A stretch of DNA of 64,000 nucleotides from NCBI RefSeq assembly GCF_016862635.1, contig NZ_BONI01000038.1, positions 22,189 through 86,188 of the forward strand. The letters are read 5' to 3'. The position numbers and the translations under genes were made by a program. Source of the DNA: Catellatospora coxensis. Its GTDB lineage: Bacteria > Actinomycetota > Actinomycetes > Mycobacteriales > Micromonosporaceae. The notes below the pieces were generated by a model that ran no database searches, was not told the DNA's origin, and saw only the letters and a program-made list of their open reading frames with translations. Shown in pieces: positions 6,306 through 14,992 of the stretch. Each line of letters begins with the position of its first letter. Positions within the stretch are counted from its first letter, which is position 1.

Positions 6306-7949
6306 TCACGCGACGGCCACCGGCTCCCCTTCGGAGTCGATGCCGCGCCGGGGCGAGTCCTCGTCGACGAAGTAGTCGTCGTGCTCGGTGGCGTCGGGCC
6401 CGTCGGTCACCTTCCCGGCCCGCAGCACCAGCGTCGCCAGTACCGCGAAAATGATGTTGACCAGCACCGCGACGAAACCGACGTAGATAGTCGCCTTGGT
6501 GTCGAAGCCGAACTTCTCCAGCGGGAACGCCGAGCCGGCGAAGTGCATGCGCCCGGTCGCCGGGTTGGCGATCTGGTACAGCATCCACATGCCCAGGCCC
6601 ATGCCCGCGACCCAGCCGGTGATCAGCGCGCCCTTGTGGAACCAGCGGGTGAACAGGCCCAGCGCCACCGACGGCAGCGTCTGCAGGATGATCACGCCGC
6701 CGATGAGCTGCAGGTCGATGGAGAACTGCGGGTCGAGCAGCACGATGCACAGCAGCGCGCCGACCTTGACCACCAGCGAGGCGACCTTGCTGACCTTGGC
6801 CTCCTGGGCGGGGCTGGCCTCGCGGTTGAGGTACTCCTTGTAAATGTTGCGGGTGAACAGGTTCGCCGCGGCGATCGACATGATCGCGGCGGGGACCAGC
6901 GCGCCGATGCCGATCGCAGCGAACGCGACGCCCGCGAACCAGTCCGGGAACTGCTTGTCGAACAGCACCGGCACGATCGTGTTGGTGTCGACCGAGCCGG
7001 GGTTCGCCCCGGGCAGCGGCTTGACCCCGGCCGCGATCGCGGCGAAGCCGAGCATCGCGAGCAGACCCAGCAGCAGCGAGTACGCGGGCAGCGCGGACAT
7101 GTTGCGCTTGATCACGTCGCGGTTGCGGGAGGCGAGCACGCCGGTGACCGAGTGCGGGTAGAGGAACAGCGCCAGCGCCGAGCCGAACGCCAGGGTGATG
7201 TACTGCAGCTGGTTGTTGGCGTTGAGCAGCAGCCCGTCACCGGGGGCGGGACTCGCCTCGTACTTGGCCTGCGCCGCGCCGAAGATCGCGCCCCAGCCGC
7301 CGAGCTGCGACGGCAGCCAGAACACCGCGACCAGGATGACGATGTAGATCAGCGTGTCCTTGACGAACGCGATCAGCGCGGGGGCGCGCAGGCCGGACTG
7401 GTAGGTGTACGCGGCGAGGATGGCGAACGCGATGATGATCGGCGCGTGCCTGGCCAGGGTGGACTCGCCGGTGACGCCCATCGTCTTGAGCACCGCCTCG
7501 ATGCCGACGAGCTGCAGCGCGATGTACGGCATGGTGGCGACGATGCCGGTGATCGCGACGAGCAGCGCCAGTGTCGGCGAGCCGAACCGGGCGCGGACGA
7601 AGTCGGCCGGGGTGACCATGCCGTGCCGGTGCGACACCGACCACAACCGCACCAGGACCAGGAAGAACAGCGGGTAGATGATGACGGTGTACGGCACCGC
7701 GAAGAAGCCCATCGCGCCGGCGCCGAAGACCAGCGCGGGCACGGCGACGAAGGTGTACGCGGTGTAGAGGTCGCCGCCGACCAGGAACCAGGTGATCCAC
7801 GAGCCGAAGTTGCGCCCGCCCAGGCCCCACTCGTCGAGGTGCTCCATGTCGGTCGGCCGCCGCCACTTGGCGGCCACGAAGCCCAGCACGCTCACGCCGA
7901 CGAACAGCACCGCGAAGACGATGATCTCGGTGAGATGGTCACGCCACAT
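6306..7949 (-). CDS. Sodium:solute symporter (monocarboxylate-type)
   Basis: 547 residues with about 13 membrane helices. SSS-family signatures include WGLGGRNFGSWITWFLVGGDLYTAYTFVAVP near residues 40-70 and, in the middle, LFLYPHSVTGVLASRNRDVIKRNMS. Its closest recognised type is the MctC/ActP-like branch, which imports monocarboxylates such as acetate or propionate with sodium. That substrate is inferred from the DUF3311 partner immediately upstream, since the DUF3311-symporter pair is a recurring actinobacterial arrangement. The ribosome-binding site (GGGAGGG) lies within the 3' end of that gene. Confidence 0.92.
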   Translation of the reverse strand: MWRDHLTEIIVFAVLFVGVSVLGFVAAKWRRPTDMEHLDEWGLGGRNFGSWITWFLVGGDLYTAYTFVAVPALVFGAGAMGFFAVPYTVIIYPLFFLVLVRLWSVSHRHGMVTPADFVRARFGSPTLALLVAITGIVATMPYIALQLVGIEAVLKTMGVTGESTLARHAPIIIAFAILAAYTYQSGLRAPALIAFVKDTLIYIVILVAVFWLPSQLGGWGAIFGAAQAKYEASPAPGDGLLLNANNQLQYITLAFGSALALFLYPHSVTGVLASRNRDVIKRNMSALPAYSLLLGLLAMLGFAAIAAGVKPLPGANPGSVDTNTIVPVLFDKQFPDWFAGVAFAAIGIGALVPAAIMSIAAANLFTRNIYKEYLNREASPAQEAKVSKVASLVVKVGALLCIVLLDPQFSIDLQLIGGVIILQTLPSVALGLFTRWFHKGALITGWVAGMGLGMWMLYQIANPATGRMHFAGSAFPLEKFGFDTKATIYVGFVAVLVNIIFAVLATLVLRAGKVTDGPDATEHDDYFVDEDSPRRGIDSEGEPVAVA

Positions 7950-7952
7950 GGC

Positions 7953-8195
7953 TCAGCCCTCCCCGTCACGGCGCTTGGCCAGCTTGGTCATCCGGTACAC
8001 CAGGGTCGTGGTGCTGACGCCGACAAGGATGTAGGCCAGCTGCTGCCAGTAGAAACGCGGAAAGCCGAGCAGGTCCGGACTGGACGCGTTGTAGAAGGTC
8101 GTGATCAGCGGCAGCACGATCGGGACGATCAGCAGCCAGTTCCACGGACTGTGATCGCGATCGCCGGGTCGCCGGTCGGGTGCGGGTTCACCCAT
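7953..8195 (-). CDS. DUF3311 small membrane protein
   Basis: 80 residues with two hydrophobic helices (WNWLLIVPIVLPLITTFYN and FYWQQLAYILVGVSTTTLVYRMTK). It is the standard small partner encoded just upstream of SSS-family symporters and may act as an accessory subunit, although its role is not established. Its stop is three bases before the symporter start, so they form one operon. Confidence 0.88.
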   Translation of the reverse strand: MGEPAPDRRPGDRDHSPWNWLLIVPIVLPLITTFYNASSPDLLGFPRFYWQQLAYILVGVSTTTLVYRMTKLAKRRDGEG

Positions 8196-8415
8196 GGCAC
8201 GTGCCTCCTCGCACGAAGGGGACGGATCAACGGTGCGAGGGAGGATATGCAGCCCAAGCCGTCAGACTTGCCGTTCGTCGTCCTGACACGCGCCGAACGG
8301 TGTCTGCGGTGCGCCGAACGGTTGGCATCATACGGCCGAAGGTCTCACCAGATCTGGATCACACTCGGGTTCCCTGCGTGGTGTACACCGTCACCCGGTT
8401 GGGTAGGGTCCTCGA
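8196..8415. promoter_or_regulatory. Divergent intergenic region with phased direct repeats
   Basis: 220 bases between the symporter operon and the kinase gene. The 11-mer CGCCGAACGGT is repeated at 8291-8301 and 8312-8322, exactly 21 bases or two helical turns apart. A related inverted copy (CCGTTCGTCG) lies near 8270 and a degenerate copy (GGCCGAAGGT) near 8335. This is a candidate binding site for an unidentified regulator. Confidence 0.5.
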
Positions 8416-10344
8416 ATGCCCGCTGTGCCACCTCGTGTCCTCGCAGACCGGTACCGGTTGCTCGAACCTCTCGGCCAGGGCGGGATGGGCATGGTCTGGC
8501 TGGCCCGCGACGAGACCCTGCACCGCGACGTCGCGGTCAAGGAGGTCGTCCCCCCGGCCGGCCTCACCGAGGACGAGCGCGCCGAGATGAACGCCCGCTC
8601 GCTGCGCGAGGCCCGCGCCATCGCCCGGCTCAGCCACCCCAACGTGGTACGCATCTTCGACGTCGTCACCGTCGACGGTCGTCCTTGGATCGTCATGGAG
8701 TACCTGTCGGGCAAGTCCCTGGCCGCGCTGATGGGCGAGCAGGGCCGGCTGGCCCCGGTCAAGGTCGCCGAGATCGGCCTCGGCGTGCTCGCCGCGCTGC
8801 GGGCCGCGCACGGCGCGGGCATGCTGCACCGCGACGTCAAGCCCGGCAACGTCATGCTCGGCGACGACGGCCGCGTCGTGCTCACCGACTTCGGCCTGGC
8901 CACCCTGCCCGGCGACCCTGCCGTGACCCGCACCGGCCTCATCCTCGGCTCACCGTCCTACATCTCCCCGGAACGCGTCGAAGGCGGCGCGGTCGGGCCT
9001 GCCGCCGACCTGTGGTCGCTGGGCGCGACGCTCTACGCCGCCGTCGAGGGCCAGTCCCCGTACGCCCGGCCGAACGCGATGGCGACGCTCGCCGCGCTCG
9101 CCACCGAGGAGCCCGCCCCGCCACGGCTGGCGGGGCCGCTCAAACCGCTGCTGGCGGGCCTGCTGCGCAAGGACCCGCGCCTGCGCATGACCGCGGCCGA
9201 GGCCGAGCAGGTGCTGCTGCGGGTCGCCGTCGGCCGCCGCGGCGGCGCGGGCTTCCTCTCCGGCGTACGGCCCGGCGCGGTTCCCGGCCAGCGACGGACC
9301 GCTCCGCCCCTGGCGCTGCCCGCACGGGCCGCCGCCACGCCGGCCGCCCCCGAAGCCGAGCGACCGGCCCGGACGCTGCCCGACCCGCAGCGGCCCGCCG
9401 AACCGAAGACGCCTGCCGAGTCCGATGTGCCTGCCGGGCTCGATGTGCCCGCCGAGTCCAAGGCATCTGCCAAGTCCAAGCCGCCTGCCGGGCCGAAGGC
9501 GCCTGCCGCCGGTGGTCCTGCCGCGTCCGGAGCCGCCCCTGCCGTGGCCGCCGCAGCAGGGGCCGGTCCGGCCGCGTCGAAGCCGAAGACTGCCGCCGCG
9601 GCGGCAGCCGTGCCCGGTCAGCGGGCTGGGTCGAACGCGGCCGATCGTGCGGTGGGCGCCGCCGAGGTGCCGGGCCCGCCGGAGGGCGCGCTCGTGGCGC
9701 GGCAGCAGAAGAGCCGCCTGCTGGTGATCGCCGCGGCGGCGGCCGTGGTGCTGGCCGTGATCGCGGTCGTGGTCGTGCCGCGCCTGGGTGGCAAGCCGCG
9801 CGGCGACGCCGCCACCGGCACGTCACCGTCGGCGGCAGCGAGCCCGTCCGCCGCGGTCTCGCCGAGCGCATTGCCCTCGCCGTCGCCGAGCGGGCTGGTG
9901 CTGCCCGAGGGCTGGTACATGTACAAGGACCGCACCGGCTTCGCGGTCGCCGTGCCGCGCACGTGGAAGGTCACCCGCGACCGCACCATCGTGCGGTTCA
10001 AGGAGCCCGACGGCGGCCGGCTGCTGCTCGTCGACCAGTCCGACAGCCCGAAGAAGGACCCGGTCGCCGACTGGACCCGACAGGAAGGCAACCGCGTGCG
10101 CGCGGGCCACTGGAACGACTACCGCCGGGTGCGCATCGTCAAGGTCGACTACTTCATCGCCTGCGCGGACTGGGAGTTCACCTACCAGGGCACCTCCGGG
10201 CGGGTCCACGTGATCAACCGCGGGTTCGTCACCGGGCCGAAGCAGGCGCACGCCATCTACTGGTCCACGCCGGAGTCCCAGTGGCAGGACAACCTCGACG
10301 AGTTCGCCCTGATCACGGCCAGCTTCCAGCCCAACCCGGTGTGA
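8416..10344 (+). CDS. Membrane serine/threonine protein kinase with extracytoplasmic domain
   Basis: 642 residues. The N-terminal Hanks-type kinase has the glycine loop GQGGMG (20-25), Lys42 in VAVKEVV, the catalytic HRDVKPGN (D140) and DFG (D158). A Pro/Ala/Lys-rich juxtamembrane linker (about 280-430) follows. One transmembrane helix (about 434-455) leads to a Ser/Pro spacer and a roughly 140-residue outer domain starting GWYMYKDRTGFAVAVPRTWKV. That domain resembles the Ser/Thr-kinase-associated sensory domains of actinobacteria and lacks PASTA repeats, so its ligand is unknown. The gene is monocistronic behind the phased repeats at 8291-8322. Confidence 0.93.
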   Translation: MPAVPPRVLADRYRLLEPLGQGGMGMVWLARDETLHRDVAVKEVVPPAGLTEDERAEMNARSLREARAIARLSHPNVVRIFDVVTVDGRPWIVMEYLSGKSLAALMGEQGRLAPVKVAEIGLGVLAALRAAHGAGMLHRDVKPGNVMLGDDGRVVLTDFGLATLPGDPAVTRTGLILGSPSYISPERVEGGAVGPAADLWSLGATLYAAVEGQSPYARPNAMATLAALATEEPAPPRLAGPLKPLLAGLLRKDPRLRMTAAEAEQVLLRVAVGRRGGAGFLSGVRPGAVPGQRRTAPPLALPARAAATPAAPEAERPARTLPDPQRPAEPKTPAESDVPAGLDVPAESKASAKSKPPAGPKAPAAGGPAASGAAPAVAAAAGAGPAASKPKTAAAAAAVPGQRAGSNAADRAVGAAEVPGPPEGALVARQQKSRLLVIAAAAAVVLAVIAVVVVPRLGGKPRGDAATGTSPSAAASPSAAVSPSALPSPSPSGLVLPEGWYMYKDRTGFAVAVPRTWKVTRDRTIVRFKEPDGGRLLLVDQSDSPKKDPVADWTRQEGNRVRAGHWNDYRRVRIVKVDYFIACADWEFTYQGTSGRVHVINRGFVTGPKQAHAIYWSTPESQWQDNLDEFALITASFQPNPV

Positions 10345-10388
10345 GAACCGGGTTGCCCGGTGATGATCGAGATGGGGATACTCCGCGG

Positions 10389-11108
10389 GTGACCGATGCA
10401 TACACGTCCGCGCTGCTGGTGGTGGGGGACAAGGACGAGGAACTCACCGCGCTGCTGGACCGGGAGCTGACCGCGTTCAACAACGCCGCGGTGGGCGTGC
10501 ACGAGGAACGGTCCCTGTCCGTGCGGGTGACCGGCCCGGACGGCGCGGTGATCGCCGGGCTGACCGGCTGGACCTGGGGTGCCAGCGCCGGGATCTCCAT
10601 GGTGTGGGTGCACGCCGACCACCGCCGCGACGGCTGGGGCGGCCGCCTGCTGGCCGCCGCCGAGGACGAGGCCCGTGCCCGCGGCTGCGACCGGATCAGC
10701 GTCTCGTCGTTCACGTTCCAGGCCCCCGAGTTCTACCGCCGCCACGGATACGTCGCCACCGGCCGCACCGAGGGCTACCCCGGGGACGTATCCGACGTGC
10801 ACTTCTGGAAGCGCCTCGACGGGCCGACGGTCGCGCCGCGGCTGCGGCTGGTGGCCGTCGTGGACTACCCGGCCGGTCACGAGGAGACCGTGCAGCGGTA
10901 CGAGGACGACGTGCTGGCGCTGCTGCCGCGCCACGGCGGCCTGCTGGAGCAGCGGCTGCGCGGGCCGGAGGCCGAGGTGCACGTGATCTCGTTCTCCGCA
11001 CGGGCCGGACTCGACGACTACATGGCCGACCCGGACCGCGCCAAACTGCGCGCCGAGATCGGCGACCTCGCGCCGAATGCCCGTGTCCTGACTGTCACCG
11101 AAGTCTGA
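10389..11108 (+). CDS. GNAT acetyltransferase fused to a DUF1330/monooxygenase-like domain
   Basis: 239 residues from a GTG 45 bases after the kinase stop. Residues 1-145 are a GNAT domain: ISMVWVHADHRRDGWGGRLLAAAEDEARARGC carries the acetyl-CoA loop, and FQAPEFYRRHGYV is the usual C-terminal helix-strand. The last 90 residues (RLVAVVDYPAGHEETVQRYEDDVLALL ... EVHVISFSARAGLDDYMADPDRAKL) look like a ferredoxin-like alpha-beta barrel domain of the DUF1330 or antibiotic-monooxygenase type. The combination is unusual. The substrate is unknown, and it may be co-transcribed with the kinase. Confidence 0.8.
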   Translation: MTDAYTSALLVVGDKDEELTALLDRELTAFNNAAVGVHEERSLSVRVTGPDGAVIAGLTGWTWGASAGISMVWVHADHRRDGWGGRLLAAAEDEARARGCDRISVSSFTFQAPEFYRRHGYVATGRTEGYPGDVSDVHFWKRLDGPTVAPRLRLVAVVDYPAGHEETVQRYEDDVLALLPRHGGLLEQRLRGPEAEVHVISFSARAGLDDYMADPDRAKLRAEIGDLAPNARVLTVTEV

Positions 11109-11214
11109 GGGTGTCTTCGGCCGGGTGCCCGGCGAGTGATCTGACTCACCGAACGTCACCAGGCGCGGGATGCGCGGTGTCTTGAGGCCGAACCTTGCCG
11201 ACGAAGGAGAGGTC

Positions 11215-12189
11215 ATGGCTGAGAACACCCAGGTCGTTGCGGATGGTGCGGGAGGCGCGTCAGCCCGGTCGGTTCCATCGCCGGTTGACGGAGCGCCCGT
11301 GCCGCCACCCGACGGCCGCGGCCGCGCTGTCGCCATCACCCAGTGGGTGCTGGTCGCCGCCGGCCTGACGGTGGCCCTGGTGATGCCGCTCGCCACATCG
11401 GGCGCCGCCCCCGTGGTCGGCCTGCTGCTGCTGGCGGTCCCGTTCGCGGCGATCCACGGGACCTGCCGCTACGGCTGGCGGCGGTTCCTGACCTTCTTCG
11501 CCGTAAGCTTCGTGGTCAGCAACTTCTTCGAGAACCTCAGCATCATGACCGGGTTCCCGTTCGGTGACTACCACTACACCGGTAGCGTCAAGCTGTTCCA
11601 TGTCCCGATCGAGATCGGCCCGATCTACTTCGGCCTGGGCTACCTCAGCTGGCTGACCGCCTCCACTCTGCTGGACCGTGCCGACGAGCAACTGAACTGG
11701 CGTGAACGCACCGGGCGGTTCAACACCTTCGCGCTGCCCGCCCTCGCGGCCGCCGTGATGACCATGTTCGACGTATCGGTCGACTCGCAGGCCTCCACGG
11801 TCAACCATGTCTGGATCTGGGAGGACGGCGGCGGTGTATTCGGTGTCCCGTACACCAACTACCTGGGCTGGTGGTTGGTCACCCACATCTTCTTCCAGAT
11901 CTTCGCGCTGCTGCTCGCCGGCCACCAGACCCGGGCCGAGAAGCCCGGTGCCGCTGTCACACCCGGGTCGCTCCTGCAGCCTGTGCTGTTCTACATGGCG
12001 ACCGGGCTGGCGTCCGTCTCGATGTTCTTCGCCGCGGAGACCGGCACCGTCGTCGATGCTGCCGGAGTCATCTGGGACCGCACCGCGATCAACGAGACGA
12101 TGATGACGATCGGCGTCTTCAGCGTCATCACCGTCGCCCTCCTCGCCCTGGCGAAGATCGCGCGCGGTGACACCCGCACGCCGCTGTAG
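11215..12189 (+). CDS. Carotenoid biosynthesis-type membrane protein (CruF/DUF422-like)
   Basis: 324 residues with seven to eight hydrophobic segments. Conserved pieces of the carotenoid hydratase CruF-like family are FENLSIMTGFPFGDYHYTG, IYFGLGYLSWLTASTLL and the acidic FDVSVDSQAS...WIWEDGGGVFGVPYTNYLGW. CruF hydrates the psi end of carotenoids. No other carotenoid gene is visible nearby, so the exact reaction is uncertain. The ATG at 11215 is preferred because of GAAGGAGAGG just upstream, although an in-frame ATG exists at 11170. Confidence 0.82.
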   Translation: MAENTQVVADGAGGASARSVPSPVDGAPVPPPDGRGRAVAITQWVLVAAGLTVALVMPLATSGAAPVVGLLLLAVPFAAIHGTCRYGWRRFLTFFAVSFVVSNFFENLSIMTGFPFGDYHYTGSVKLFHVPIEIGPIYFGLGYLSWLTASTLLDRADEQLNWRERTGRFNTFALPALAAAVMTMFDVSVDSQASTVNHVWIWEDGGGVFGVPYTNYLGWWLVTHIFFQIFALLLAGHQTRAEKPGAAVTPGSLLQPVLFYMATGLASVSMFFAAETGTVVDAAGVIWDRTAINETMMTIGVFSVITVALLALAKIARGDTRTPL

Positions 12190-12280
12190 CCCGCCGGCTG
12201 CCGGCCTTGCTGATGAGGCCACGGATCCGGCGTCGAGCGTCGCGCAGACCGGTGTGCTTGAGGCGGCGGCCTGCTCACGG

Positions 12281-12655
12281 TCACCGAGCTGTCGGACCGC
12301 TGGGTTCGACGCGGCCGGTTCGCATCCGGCTGAAGAACCGCCTCAGCAACCCCTGCCGGGTGCGGCGAACGGGTTCGGTGCTGGTCGGTGTGGTGCGAGC
12401 GGTGACGACGGGCAGTGCGACCGTCAGATCCAGCAGAGCGAGCCTGCCTTCGTAGTGCTCGGCGACAGCGGACAGCGACTCCTGCTGCGGGCAGGGCCAC
12501 GGCCTGCCGCACCGGCAGCCGCCGGGCACCGGTCCGTGCCCGGCCAGCAAGGTTGTCGCCGTGTCGATCCGGCTTCGGGCATACGCGATGAACTGGCCGC
12601 GATCCAGTACCCGACCGCTTCGTGCTCCGGGGTGAGACCCCGCGCGGTGTGACAT
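12281..12655 (-). CDS. Hypothetical small protein with a CRCGRPWPC cysteine motif
   Basis: 124 residues of unknown function. The N-terminal helix (GQFIAYARSRIDTATTLLAGH) is followed by C47-R-C49-G-R-P-W-P-C55, a motif resembling a small metal site that recurs in actinobacterial hypothetical proteins. The C-terminus is basic (RRTRQGLLRRFFSRMRTGR). The ATG at 12655 has a good ribosome-binding site (GGAGG, 5-base spacing), which supports it as a real gene despite its plain composition. It lies just downstream of the XRE gene on the same strand but beyond that gene's terminator. Confidence 0.6.
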   Translation of the reverse strand: MSHRAGSHPGARSGRVLDRGQFIAYARSRIDTATTLLAGHGPVPGGCRCGRPWPCPQQESLSAVAEHYEGRLALLDLTVALPVVTARTTPTSTEPVRRTRQGLLRRFFSRMRTGRVEPSGPTAR

Positions 12656-12760
12656 GCGCGCCTCCCTCGCTGCTGGTGACCGACATCCGCCTGCTGAACT
12701 TAGGCAGGCGGATCGGTGGCAGGGAGGGCCGCTTGTCCTACTTAGACGATGGTGTGGTGT

Positions 12761-12789
12761 GGCGGGTAGGACATCCGGCCCTACCCGCC
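12761..12789 (-). terminator. Terminator of the XRE regulator gene
   Basis: A perfect 10-bp stem (GGCGGGTAGG with 12780-12789) and 9-base loop lie 15 bases beyond the stop of the XRE gene. Confidence 0.7.
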
Positions 12790-12803
12790 GTTGTCCGGCC
12801 TGA

Positions 12804-14045
12804 TCAGCTCGTTGGTACGCCCATACGAGCGGCGAGCGAGGCCAGACCGGGAAGGCGCTGGCGGGAGCGGCGGGGCAGCAACTCGGTGACTATCGTCCGG
12901 GCGATCGTCTGGTGGGCGAGCATCTCCGGGGCCAGCTTCTCGGCTCGCAGTAGCGTGCCCACCGAATCCGCCGAACGGAACTCGGCCATCTGGGCCCAGG
13001 CGACGGTCAGCAGGTGCCTCGATCGCATGGCGGGGGAGATCGAGTCGAAGGCCGGGACCTGTGCCTCCAGGCGGAGGGCCTCCCGGTAGCGGTCGTCGGC
13101 CGCGGCCACCGTGACCGCGGTTATGCCGGCCAGCGTCGCGCCGAAGCCGAGCCCGGCCAGCGGCGCGGTGCCTTTCTTGTCCTCCACTCGCGCCTGCCAT
13201 GGTCGGGACGGGCGTTCGGCCTCGATCCGGGCGGCGGCACCGGCCAACCGTGGCAGCAGCTCGCGGGCCTCGGCGTGGCGGCCGCCGCGCGCCAGCGCCA
13301 CGCAGCCGTAACGAAGGTTCTCACCCCAGATAGCGACCTGATCGACATTCGCGGTGCCCATGCGCGGCTCGACCTCGCGGGCGGTGGCCATGGCGAGGTT
13401 CTCGGCCTCACCGGTCAGGCCCTGCCGAGAGAGCAGCCACACCCTGCTCGCCGACAGCCCCGCCGCCACCAGTGGATTGTCACTGGCGTACGCGGCGGTC
13501 AGCGCCTGGTGCATGGCCAGGGCGGCAAGGTCGTCGTGGGCCAGATGGGCCAGCAGCGATGCGGTCAGGTGGAGGAAGTCGGCCAGCACCTCCTGGGCGC
13601 GAACCGTCTCCGCACCGGAGCACGCCGCCCGTACGCCGGCCCGCGCGGCGGTGATCCCGTACGGCAGCGCCCGCGCTAGCGGTGCGTAGCGTCCGGCCCA
13701 GTACAGCCCCCAGTTCTCGCCCAGCTCGATGCGCAGCGTCTCCGACGTCGGCGGCTCCGACTCGGCGGGGATGACGTCGAGCACGGCGCGGCGTAGGCGG
13801 TACATCTCGCTCTCCTCGGCGCCGACCACGAGCCCTCTGGGCTTGCCCACGAGGTCCGCCACGGTTTGGTCGAGTGCCGCCGCGATTCGGATGAGCGTGT
13901 CCATCCGCGCTGTGTGCCTGCGGCCCCGTTCCAACTTACGGATCACGTCGACCGACACACCCGCCTGCGCGGCAAGGTCGGCCTGCGCAATCCCGCGTCG
14001 TCGGCGTACCCGCCTTATGTGCTCACCCAGATGGTGCTCGGTCAT
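12804..14045 (-). CDS. XRE family helix-turn-helix regulator with TPR-like sensor domain
   Basis: 413 residues. The N-terminal Cro/C1-type HTH is GEHIRRVRRRRGIAQADLAAQAGVSVDVIRKLERG, followed by TLIRIAAALDQTVADLVG. The remainder is all-helical TPR-like repeats (AAYASDNPLVAAGLSASRVWLLSRQGLTGEAENLAMATA and similar), as in actinobacterial regulators that sense small signalling molecules or peptides. The ATG at 14045 follows GGGAG; a GTG 12 bases upstream is less likely. It is divergent from the genes at 14162 and 14399. Targets are unknown. Confidence 0.88.
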   Translation of the reverse strand: MTEHHLGEHIRRVRRRRGIAQADLAAQAGVSVDVIRKLERGRRHTARMDTLIRIAAALDQTVADLVGKPRGLVVGAEESEMYRLRRAVLDVIPAESEPPTSETLRIELGENWGLYWAGRYAPLARALPYGITAARAGVRAACSGAETVRAQEVLADFLHLTASLLAHLAHDDLAALAMHQALTAAYASDNPLVAAGLSASRVWLLSRQGLTGEAENLAMATAREVEPRMGTANVDQVAIWGENLRYGCVALARGGRHAEARELLPRLAGAAARIEAERPSRPWQARVEDKKGTAPLAGLGFGATLAGITAVTVAAADDRYREALRLEAQVPAFDSISPAMRSRHLLTVAWAQMAEFRSADSVGTLLRAEKLAPEMLAHQTIARTIVTELLPRRSRQRLPGLASLAARMGVPTS

Positions 14046-14161
14046 GACGGCTCCCACCCCAGCGCGGACATCGACTGCCTACTGATCGACCGCCCAATCC
14101 TGACGAACGGGCCAGTATCACCAATGTAGGCAGCCATCAGCGTTCGTGGAACTTCCAGCGG

Positions 14162-14317
14162 ATGATCATTGAGGGGGATTCATGGTGGCTTGTCGCTTAC
14201 GGTCGGCATGCTGACGGAGACGATGGCGTGCGCGTGCCGGACCTCGCCTCGCGGGTAGGCGACGCGGTCGACCGCTCCGAAGGATCCTTCACGAGCACCA
14301 ACATAGGTCACCGTTAA
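14162..14317 (+). CDS. Putative small protein (51 residues)
   Basis: An open frame of 52 codons (MIIEGDSWWLVAYGRHADG...) ending SEGSFTSTNIGHR. Third positions are GC-rich through the frame, as expected for coding sequence here, but the ribosome-binding site is weak (only GCGG). It lies between the divergent XRE regulator and the gene at 14399, a place where short partner genes of XRE regulators often sit. No family is recognised. It could be a chance frame. Confidence 0.35.
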   Translation: MIIEGDSWWLVAYGRHADGDDGVRVPDLASRVGDAVDRSEGSFTSTNIGHR

Positions 14318-14398
14318 TCGCGCGGCATGGCGTGGCGGTCGTCGTGTCGTACCCGAGACGCATCATGCGGTGACGGTCTGCACGTGGGGGAGGACACC

Positions 14399-14983
14399 AT
14401 GGACGTGCACTTGGCGAGCAGGCGCCGAGCTGCCGCGTCGATCGAGGCGGCGTATCCAGGGGCCGTGGTCGTCGACGTGACCTCGCGTGGCCCGCAGCCG
14501 TGGGTGCGGCTGAGCCCGTTCTGCCCGCACGGGGACATCCCGGTGCCGTTCACGCCCGGCGTGACCAGCCAGTCCGTCGAGGGCGTCTGGCAGGCGCTGA
14601 AGGTCTTCATGCACGCCGATGTGGACCCGGGCAAGCTGGCCGTCACCGCGATGCGCGGCCTCAAACGCACGACGGCCGCGTACGGCCCGCCGCTGGGTCA
14701 CCGCCGCGGCCTGCACGGGACGATCCTGCTCGGCTACGAGCACGCCCGCCGCGAGATCTACCTGCCGACGTACCGGCACGTCCTGGAGGGCGCGGCCGCC
14801 GCCGAGGTGGCGCGGCTGCGTGAACTGGCCGGCAGCGGCACGCTCGTGCTGCTGGACTACACGCTCAACGGCGACCCGGCCGACCTGCGTACCCCGCTGT
14901 CGCACGCGGCGCTGCTGCGCCGGCACCTGCTCGGCGACTGGCCGTCGGAAATCCACGTGGAGCCCGCCGCCGCCGCGGGTTAG
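14399..14983 (+). CDS. DUF6939-like protein
   Basis: 194 residues, soluble. Characteristic pieces are VVVDVTSRGPQPWVRLSPFCPHGDIPVPF, QSVEGVWQALKVFMHADVDPGKL and LLGYEHARREIYLPTYRHVLE. These resemble the uncharacterised DUF6939 family, a match made from memory of the pattern. The C-terminus contains TLVLLDYTLNGDPADLRTPLSHAALLRRHLLGDWP. It has a strong ribosome-binding site (GGGGGAGG). Ten bases separate it from the HEAT-repeat gene, so the two form an operon. No biochemical function can be assigned. Confidence 0.7.
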   Translation: MDVHLASRRRAAASIEAAYPGAVVVDVTSRGPQPWVRLSPFCPHGDIPVPFTPGVTSQSVEGVWQALKVFMHADVDPGKLAVTAMRGLKRTTAAYGPPLGHRRGLHGTILLGYEHARREIYLPTYRHVLEGAAAAEVARLRELAGSGTLVLLDYTLNGDPADLRTPLSHAALLRRHLLGDWPSEIHVEPAAAAG

Positions 14984-14992
14984 CGTGCGGCG

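Noticed and set aside
6258..11108. A 1616-codon open frame on the plus strand
   Set aside because: Most of it is antisense to the symporter genes and out of frame with the kinase. Only its last 239 codons (from 10389) form a recognisable protein, which is annotated separately. Long shadow frames are expected at this GC content.
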